This document shows, in pieces, positions 6,093-10,818 of a stretch of 10,818 bases of DNA. Made by a program: the position numbers and the translations under genes. The notes under the pieces are model-generated. The model saw only the letters and a program-made list of their open reading frames with translations. It was not told the origin of the DNA and made no database searches. Position 1 is the first letter of the stretch, and every line of letters starts with the position of its first letter. Origin of the DNA: Candidatus Woesearchaeota archaeon (GTDB lineage Archaea; Nanobdellota; Nanobdellia; Woesearchaeales; UBA12501); assembly GCA_016177345.1 (NCBI GenBank), contig JACOVM010000084.1, positions 1 through 10,818 on the forward strand. Direction: 5' to 3'.

Positions 6093-6152
6093 GAACACTT
6101 CTTGAACTGTTGTTACGAAAGCATATATCGGGTATTCCACCGGGATCCCATA

Positions 6153-6158
6153 GAGGTG
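6153..6158 (+). promoter_or_regulatory. Ribosome binding site that decides the start at 6164
   Basis: GAGGTG, a good match to the archaeal 16S tail, 5 nt before the ATG at 6164. It selects this start over the TTG at 6110, which has no such site. Confidence 0.7.
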
Positions 6159-6163
6159 CATGG

Positions 6164-7927
6164 ATGCTGAAGAAAGAGAGTAGGCTCATTATCGTGCTTA
6201 TCAGTTTTTTCTCATTGCTCGCAGGCTCGGTTACCGCTCTTGACCCCTTTGCATCTATGATCAAATTCCTTTCTCCTGTTGTTACCTTTCTGAGCAGGCT
6301 CGACCTTACGAAGATAGGCAGCGATCCGTTCACAACTAATTTTGTGCTGGTTGCCATGGCAGTGCTTACCTTTATCGTCACGTACCATGAGCTGAGCACA
6401 CGGGATAGAACGAGGGGAATGACTCAGGGAAGCAGAATTTCTATTTCGATCATCCTGTCCTTGTTCATCTTTGGAATCCCTAAAGCCCTGCTTGCCTTGT
6501 TCGGCAGCACCGTAATCATGCTTGTCACCATCCTTATTATTGGGGGTATTGTCTACATCGCATATTCCATCGGGCGCTGGGTGTGGTCGTCGACGAGCCA
6601 TCCAGCATGGCAGAGAATTATCACGGGATTGTTCCTTATTTTTCTGGCATGGCTTGCTGGCCTCTTGTTTGAGAACCCTATTCAGCTTTGGCAGTCTGGC
6701 ATGGAATTTCTCTCCTTCCTTTTAGCGCTCGCCTATGTTATAGGGTTTATCCTCTTGATCTCCGGCATTGTGATGGGCCTTTCACGCCATGGGCAGGGGG
6801 GTCATGGTGGCGGAGGCCATGGTGGCGGCGGTGGGGGTGGCGGGGGCGGCTTGCCTGTAGAGCCATTTCCAAACCTTGATGAGCTTGATCGCGCTGGGCG
6901 AGAAGGGGCTGCCAATGTCGACCAAGAAGGCAGGTTTGGCCAGATTGAAGACCAATTAAACAATGCCCAACAACAGCTTGACCAGCATGAGGCGCAGATT
7001 GACGAGCTGGAGCGCCAGGCTGCAGAGCGTGGTGAGCAAATCGCGGGCAATCAAGCGCAAATCCTTGAACAGCTACAACGGCATGGCGAAGAATTTGCTC
7101 GTATGCGAGAAGAGCTTCAGCGCCTCGAGCGGGAATATCGCCAACAGCTAGAGCAATTCCGCAACGAGATGCAGCGCCAAATTAATGAGATGGCAACAAG
7201 AGACCAGGAAGGTGCTCGCCGTCTTCTTGAAGAGGCACGGGCAGAATACGAGCGGCGCAGGCAGGCCTATGAACAGCAGCTTCAAGCCCTTCGGCAGCAA
7301 GTTGCCGAGTTAGAGCAGAGGATGCAGCGAGTCAGCAATCAATTCATGGATTATGTACGGTCCCAGCAGGAAAGTGATCAGGCTCTTGCAACCCTCCTCC
7401 AAGAAAAGATGAAAACAGAAACAAGAACCTCTGACGTCCTTAATCAGCTCACTCAGACGATAGATAATTGGGCCAAGGCAGCAGAGGGAGCGAAAAAAAG
7501 TGGCGTGCCTGGCGCTGAAGAAACAGAAGACATCGAAAAGACAGAACGAAAAGTCGTCAAAGGCAGGCGCCGTGGAGAGAAACAAGAATACAAGATCAAC
7601 ATCAAGCTCTTGCGCCAGCTTCGAAAGGCACTCGACGAAGATAAGGTCGAGCTCGAGCTTTCCCGAGAGCTTATTGAATGCTTAAACCCGGAAAATATTG
7701 CTCATGACAATAAAGAATACCGCCAGCACGTTCAGGCGATCACGAAATCCCTCCTCGGTGAATATAAAAAAAGTATCAAATACCATCACCTCATGAAAAA
7801 CCTTTACGACAAAGGAAAGAAGGCATTTGAGCGAGACCGAAAAACACCGTATACACTGAAGGACCTCCAGGATGCCGCTAATAGATCCTTGGAAAAACAA
7901 AAAAAGATGGTGAAGCGAGCAGCATGA
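6164..7927 (+). CDS. Multi-helix membrane protein with Gly linker and long cytoplasmic coiled coil
   Basis: A 587-residue protein of no recognised family. Residues 1-25 look like a signal peptide with an SVTA end or an uncleaved first helix. Five further helices lie at about 57-74, 93-112, 114-135, 150-169 and 183-205. Loops 75-92 and 136-149 are basic and loop 170-182 acidic, so the tail should be cytosolic. Residues 208-229 are a Gly/His linker. Residues about 255-400 are Gln/Glu/Arg-rich heptad-like sequence, a long coiled coil. Residues 440-587 are a charged C-terminal domain with KGRRRGEK at 466-473 and helices to the end. The membrane half resembles that of the next gene, which overlaps it by 4 nt. 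A membrane-anchored scaffold, tether or stator is conceivable; none is shown. Secretion or division roles cannot be told apart from sequence. Confidence 0.88.
   Translation: MLKKESRLIIVLISFFSLLAGSVTALDPFASMIKFLSPVVTFLSRLDLTKIGSDPFTTNFVLVAMAVLTFIVTYHELSTRDRTRGMTQGSRISISIILSLFIFGIPKALLALFGSTVIMLVTILIIGGIVYIAYSIGRWVWSSTSHPAWQRIITGLFLIFLAWLAGLLFENPIQLWQSGMEFLSFLLALAYVIGFILLISGIVMGLSRHGQGGHGGGGHGGGGGGGGGGLPVEPFPNLDELDRAGREGAANVDQEGRFGQIEDQLNNAQQQLDQHEAQIDELERQAAERGEQIAGNQAQILEQLQRHGEEFARMREELQRLEREYRQQLEQFRNEMQRQINEMATRDQEGARRLLEEARAEYERRRQAYEQQLQALRQQVAELEQRMQRVSNQFMDYVRSQQESDQALATLLQEKMKTETRTSDVLNQLTQTIDNWAKAAEGAKKSGVPGAEETEDIEKTERKVVKGRRRGEKQEYKINIKLLRQLRKALDEDKVELELSRELIECLNPENIAHDNKEYRQHVQAITKSLLGEYKKSIKYHHLMKNLYDKGKKAFERDRKTPYTLKDLQDAANRSLEKQKKMVKRAA
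6796..6850 (+). repeat. Glycine-coding G-rich tract
   Basis: Runs of three to six G, with GGTGGC units, encode the Gly/His linker at residues 211-229. Several G runs of at least three bases within 60 nt make a G-quadruplex possible in the coding strand or mRNA. The tract divides the membrane half of the protein from the soluble half. Confidence 0.6.
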
Positions 7928-9057
7928 GCAGAAGCGTACAGGGAACTTCTCGTGGAATCTTGTTATGGCTCTTGTTCCTCTTCACTAGTGCCCTTGCTGT
8001 TGTTCCGGTCTCCGCAATAGGCATGTTTAACAATATCCGGACTATTTTTGAGACTGTTTTTCTTGGATCCTATTTTCAGGCAAACGTTGTTCTCTGGATG
8101 AAGTTCCTGCTGTTTTGGCTGTTGTTCACGGTCTTATTTTTTGTCGCTCAAACGCGCATCTTTACTGAGAGAAGAAATATCGCTATTGTTGTTGCATTCA
8201 TTGTTTCCTTCATCGGCGTTATCCCAATGCCTGATGAGTGGGTGCTGACGCTCTTTACGGTATGGAATGGCATGATTGGCATTATTCTCGTTGTTGTCCC
8301 ATTAATCGGCGTCGTGTACATTGTCCACAATGTTTTCGACCAGCCACGCCGCCTTGATTACATGCTCAAGGCAGTGTTTTACTACATTCTTGCAGCTGCT
8401 ATTTATCGATTATGGGTGACGTCAACGACAGCCGGAGGGCCAATTGCAAGCATCGGAGGGTTTCAGGATGCTGCTGAGCTCGCCTATATGGTTTGTCTTC
8501 TTATCATGTTCATCAATATCTTTCGCGCGATTGTTGGAGGGCCAAACGAACAAGGCCCTGGGCCTCAGGCAGCTCCCGGTCACGCCCCAGGCCATGCCCC
8601 TCCCCAAGCACCAGGTCAGCATCCTCAACATCCGGGGCAGCAGCCTCAGCCACCTGGCCAACAGCCCCAGCCTCCAGGACAGCCGCCTGGCCCGCCAACT
8701 CTTACTCCACAACAGATAGCCTTGCTTGAGCAATGGTTTCAGCAGGCTATGAATCAGTTAGGTGGGCAAATTGCGCAGTACCAGCAGGATTACACTGCCT
8801 TTGAGGCTGCCATGAGAAATGTTCGCGTCGCTGCCGACATCACTCCCCAGCATCACCAGCTTGCTGCTCTCCTTGACAGAAATGCAACCAGAATCACGAA
8901 TAACTTTCGGCTGATTGCAAATTACCCCCACTTTCATTTCCTCTCACAGCAAAGCCAGCAAACTTTTGCTAACGCAATTCAGCAATGGACTCAATTGTAC
9001 GTTCAGTTTGCTAATCTCCGCTTGCGAATGAGAAATAACACGGGGGTGGTGATCTAA
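7924..9057 (+). CDS. Second multi-helix membrane protein, Pro/Gln/Gly linker and helical tail
   Basis: A 377-residue protein of no recognised family, started by the ATG of an ATGA overlap with the previous stop, so translation is probably coupled. A first helix or signal peptide lies at 11-32, and helices at about 57-76, 86-101, 113-135, 147-165 and 186-204. Basic loops 76-85 and 136-149 and an acidic loop PMPDEW at 101-106 give the same topology as the previous protein. A common pattern is visible: basic residues, then IAIVVAFIVSFIGVIP here against ISISIILSLFIFGIP there, then a helix ending GVVYIV against GIVYIA. Residues 208-258 are a Pro/Gln/Gly/His linker with repeated PQPPGQQ units. Residues 261-370 are helical, Gln-rich and soluble, with HFHF at 336-339. 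Probably a paralogous partner, perhaps forming a hetero-oligomer. Confidence 0.88.
   Translation: MSRSVQGTSRGILLWLLFLFTSALAVVPVSAIGMFNNIRTIFETVFLGSYFQANVVLWMKFLLFWLLFTVLFFVAQTRIFTERRNIAIVVAFIVSFIGVIPMPDEWVLTLFTVWNGMIGIILVVVPLIGVVYIVHNVFDQPRRLDYMLKAVFYYILAAAIYRLWVTSTTAGGPIASIGGFQDAAELAYMVCLLIMFINIFRAIVGGPNEQGPGPQAAPGHAPGHAPPQAPGQHPQHPGQQPQPPGQQPQPPGQPPGPPTLTPQQIALLEQWFQQAMNQLGGQIAQYQQDYTAFEAAMRNVRVAADITPQHHQLAALLDRNATRITNNFRLIANYPHFHFLSQQSQQTFANAIQQWTQLYVQFANLRLRMRNNTGVVI
8545..8697 (+). repeat. Pro/Gln/Gly-coding repeat region
   Basis: Encodes residues 208-258. An APGH unit occurs twice, then imperfect seven-residue units PQHPGQQ, PQPPGQQ, PQPPGQP follow. Synonymous codons vary between units, so the repeat is old or kept for the protein rather than a fresh DNA expansion. 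Confidence 0.75.
9048..9054 (+). promoter_or_regulatory. Ribosome binding site within the end of the preceding gene
   Basis: GGTGATC, a seven-base match to the archaeal anti-Shine-Dalgarno complement, sits in the last codons of the upstream gene. The start codon follows the stop with no gap, so re-initiation is expected. Confidence 0.7.
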
Positions 9058-9957
9058 ATGGTTGCTTCATCTGTACCCCAAGCATACGCACCAATGATCG
9101 CAAATCTGAAAATGCTTCGAGATACGCTAAGCGGTCTTGGCGCCAAGAAATTTGCCAGTGACCTCAAGACAGTCATCAATGCCCTGCAAGGTGCTGAGCC
9201 TTTGCCACCACCAGATCAAGAGGCTTGGAAGAACCTTCTTGCTGCATTCCAACAAGAAGAAAAGCTCCTGGAGCTTCTTGTTCAGGAAGTGAAGCGCATT
9301 GCCACGTTTGAGCTTTCGAAGAAGCAGCAGGCTTTTGCCCAACTTCTCATGCCGCTTACTGCTGCGTACAACAAAAATCTAGACCTTGCTGTCGAGGGCA
9401 AAAAGCTCAAGGAGCTCTGCGCTAAAATGATTATGCCCTTCCTTCGTGATTTAATCAGTGTGTTTCAACCTTATCCTGACATGGACAAGCCACGCAATGA
9501 CCTTGCGCAGCTTCACCAGGCGAGTATGGAAGCCCTTGCCATGGTCATGGACGACATGAATGGCATTCTTGGCAAGGACCCCATGCAGTCATTGGCAACA
9601 GTTTTTCGCCATCTTCAAGCACAGCAGAAAGGCATGGAGCATTTCATCCAATCAGGCAGCCTTATTGCTCAGTCAATTCAACAAGACTTCCTTCCGGCTT
9701 TTGCAAAAGCAGCAGAGGCTGTTCAAGAAATTCAAGAAAGCATTGAGAGAAATGATCGTGCCTCTTTTGGCAAGGCCTTGGCTAAGGCTGAAAGTACAAC
9801 ACAGCCGGCTCTTGTTGATGGATTGCATCAGATTGAAGGGGCGGTCCAGCAAGAATACCAAGACATGGTATCATATCATGACCAGCTTCGAAAGGATCGC
9901 GGCGTGATAGAGAAAATTAATAAAGCCTGGGCATCTATTCAAAAAACGAATTCATGA
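9058..9957 (+). CDS. All-helical soluble protein, third gene of the operon
   Basis: A 299-residue protein with no signal peptide, no membrane helix and no recognised motif. Nearly the whole length is predicted helix by eye, with amphipathic stretches at about 12-44, 55-80, 86-136, 146-170, 177-232 and 255-296. A short Pro-rich break AEPLPPPDQ is at 46-54. The spacing suggests a helical bundle or spectrin-like rod. Only one cysteine is present (121). Its ATG follows the previous stop directly. It therefore seems to be made in step with the two membrane proteins and may bind their cytosolic tails. No enzyme activity can be proposed. What else it could be: a late-embryogenesis or apolipoprotein-like helical protein, or an adaptor. 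Existence as a gene is sure; function is unknown. Confidence 0.88.
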   Translation: MVASSVPQAYAPMIANLKMLRDTLSGLGAKKFASDLKTVINALQGAEPLPPPDQEAWKNLLAAFQQEEKLLELLVQEVKRIATFELSKKQQAFAQLLMPLTAAYNKNLDLAVEGKKLKELCAKMIMPFLRDLISVFQPYPDMDKPRNDLAQLHQASMEALAMVMDDMNGILGKDPMQSLATVFRHLQAQQKGMEHFIQSGSLIAQSIQQDFLPAFAKAAEAVQEIQESIERNDRASFGKALAKAESTTQPALVDGLHQIEGAVQQEYQDMVSYHDQLRKDRGVIEKINKAWASIQKTNS

Positions 9958-9995
9958 ATTCATAAAACAAATTTATAAAACAGATTCATAAAGCA
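9957..9995 (+). promoter_or_regulatory. Three tandem 13-bp TATA-like repeats before the PAC2 gene
   Basis: AATTCATAAAACA, AATTTATAAAACA and GATTCATAAAGCA follow one another without gaps (9957-9969, 9970-9982, 9983-9995). The middle copy contains the best TATA box, TTTATAAAA (9972-9980). GAATTCAT upstream (9948-9955) is a fourth partial unit within the previous coding end. Transcription from the middle box would begin close to 10002, leaving a very short leader. The first copy would place the start near 9990 and keep the GAGGATC binding site (9996-10002). Confidence 0.6.
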
Positions 9996-10005
9996 GAGGA
10001 TCACG

Positions 10006-10710
10006 ATGAACATTCAGCTCTTCAAAAAACCACTGAACTGCACGATCATTGAGGGATTTCCGGGGTTCGGCCTTATTGGCACGATAACAACAGAGTTTCT
10101 TCTTGATACCCTCCATGCTGAGCTGATCGGCACTATCCGTGATGATCATGTTCCAAGCATGGTTGCGATTCATGAAGGAAAAGTAGTTCACCCCATCGGC
10201 ATTTTTTACAGCAAAAAAGAAAACCTGGTTATCGTTCATATCATTGCCAGCCTGCGCGGCGTCGAATGGAAGCTCGCTGATGCTATTGTTGAGATTGCCC
10301 AAAAGCTTAAAGCAAAAGAGATCATTAGCCTTGAAGGCGTTGCATCGCAGTCTCAGGATGCTCCAAAGTGCTTTTACTATGCATCAAGCCAACAAAATGC
10401 GGGCCGCTTTAAAAAAGTTGGCGTCAATCCGTTAAAGGAAGGAATTATTATCGGTGTTACAGGAGCGCTTCTGGTTGAAGACCAGGTTCCGGTCTCCTGC
10501 ATTTTTGCAGAAACCCACTCTGGCCTGCCAGACAGCAAGGCAGCCGCAGATATTATTAAAGTTCTTGATGCATACCTTAATCTCAAGCTCGATCCAAAGC
10601 CTCTCTTAGAGCAGGCAGAGAAGTTCGAGCAAAAGATCAAAGGTATTATGGAGAAGGGGAAAGAGGCGACCGTGGAAGAGGAAAAGAAGAGATTGAGTTA
10701 TGTGGGATAA
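10006..10710 (+). CDS. PAC2-family protein (archaeal proteasome assembly chaperone-like)
   Basis: A 234-residue cytosolic protein of the PAC2 family (COG1938). The N-terminal signature EGFPGFGLIGTITTEFLLDTL (16-36) and the later KAKEIISLEGVASQ (102-115) fit the family, as does the conserved IIIGVTGALL (146-155). Archaeal relatives include PbaA/PbaB-type proteins, which assist proteasome assembly in some species. The tail 200-228 is a Lys/Glu-rich helix that may mediate oligomerisation. The last residues are SYVG, so Tyr is third from the end and the strict HbYX end that docks on proteasome alpha rings is absent; docking is therefore not supported. The start has GAGGATC 6 nt upstream. It is 48 nt behind the three-gene operon but has its own repeated TATA boxes, so it may be separately transcribed. 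Confidence 0.92.
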   Translation: MNIQLFKKPLNCTIIEGFPGFGLIGTITTEFLLDTLHAELIGTIRDDHVPSMVAIHEGKVVHPIGIFYSKKENLVIVHIIASLRGVEWKLADAIVEIAQKLKAKEIISLEGVASQSQDAPKCFYYASSQQNAGRFKKVGVNPLKEGIIIGVTGALLVEDQVPVSCIFAETHSGLPDSKAAADIIKVLDAYLNLKLDPKPLLEQAEKFEQKIKGIMEKGKEATVEEEKKRLSYVG

Positions 10711-10720
10711 GCTAGCATTA

Positions 10721-10752
10721 TATTATTTGTTGTTTCTGTTTTCTTTTACTGT
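10721..10752 (+). terminator. T-rich terminator-like tract behind the PAC2 gene
   Basis: Repeated T runs (TTATTTGTTGTTTCTG, then TTTTCTTTTACTG) without a stem, 11 nt after the stop. This is the form archaeal terminators take. Confidence 0.45.
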
Positions 10753-10793
10753 TCAGGTGTGAGGTATTCTTTCAAGAAGGTATACATTTATCA

Positions 10794-10818
10794 TTTTAAA
10801 TAATAAATCTTTTAAATA
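10794..10818 (+). promoter_or_regulatory. Twin TATA-like boxes at the right edge
   Basis: TTTTAAATA occurs at 10794-10802 and again at 10810-10818. One or both may serve a plus-strand gene beyond the window. The window ends before a start codon can be seen. Confidence 0.35.

Noticed and set aside
6110..6163. N-terminal extension from TTG at 6110
   Set aside because: The TTG lies at the predicted transcription start and has no binding site, while the ATG at 6164 has GAGGTG and opens a proper signal sequence.

Overview
The window looks archaeal. Likely promoters are TATA boxes (TTTATATAA, TTTATAAAT, TTTAAATA) with no bacterial -35/-10 pairs. Several starts sit behind GGTGATC or GAGGTG ribosome binding sites, pyrimidine-rich tracts follow genes, and a PAC2-family protein closes the window. 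The small hypothetical membrane proteins and the low-complexity linkers would suit a DPANN-type lineage such as Woesearchaeota, but that placement is an inference from style, not from a marker gene.

Left half (4-4985, all minus strand): a copper-handling cluster. In transcription order it contains an ArsR/SmtB-type repressor, the Cu(I) P1B-ATPase CopA, a fusion protein (heavy-metal-associated (HMA) domain, then a TauE/SafE/DsbD-like membrane domain, then two cupredoxin-like domains) and a small CopZ-like HMA protein. The repressor promoter carries an inverted repeat close to the known ArsR/SmtB operator, overlapping the TATA box and the start codon, so autoregulation is likely. The proteins form a plausible chain: a cytosolic chaperone (CopZ-like), an exporter (CopA), and a membrane protein with metal domains on both faces.

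Middle (4986-5493): about 500 bases without a convincing gene. It holds a GC-rich island with three strong hairpins (5109-5282), including a 104-nt hairpin with a perfect 18-bp apical stem. It looks like a structured RNA or a small non-autonomous element. An AT-rich promoter region with iterated RATCAYTWTA motifs follows. Next come a small four-helix membrane protein (5494-5913) and a long pyrimidine-rich terminator-like tract.

Right half (6164-9957, plus strand): three tightly coupled genes of unrecognised function (4-nt overlap, then 0-nt gap). The first two share a signal peptide or first helix, five further membrane helices and the same predicted topology, but carry different cytoplasmic tails: a Gly/His-rich linker with a long coiled coil and a basic domain, versus a Pro/Gln/Gly linker with a helical domain. 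The third is an all-helical soluble protein. This is the best candidate for an undescribed system. A PAC2-family gene (10006-10710) follows behind a promoter built of three tandem 13-bp TATA-like repeats. The right edge is another terminator-like tract and possible TATA boxes for a gene outside the window.
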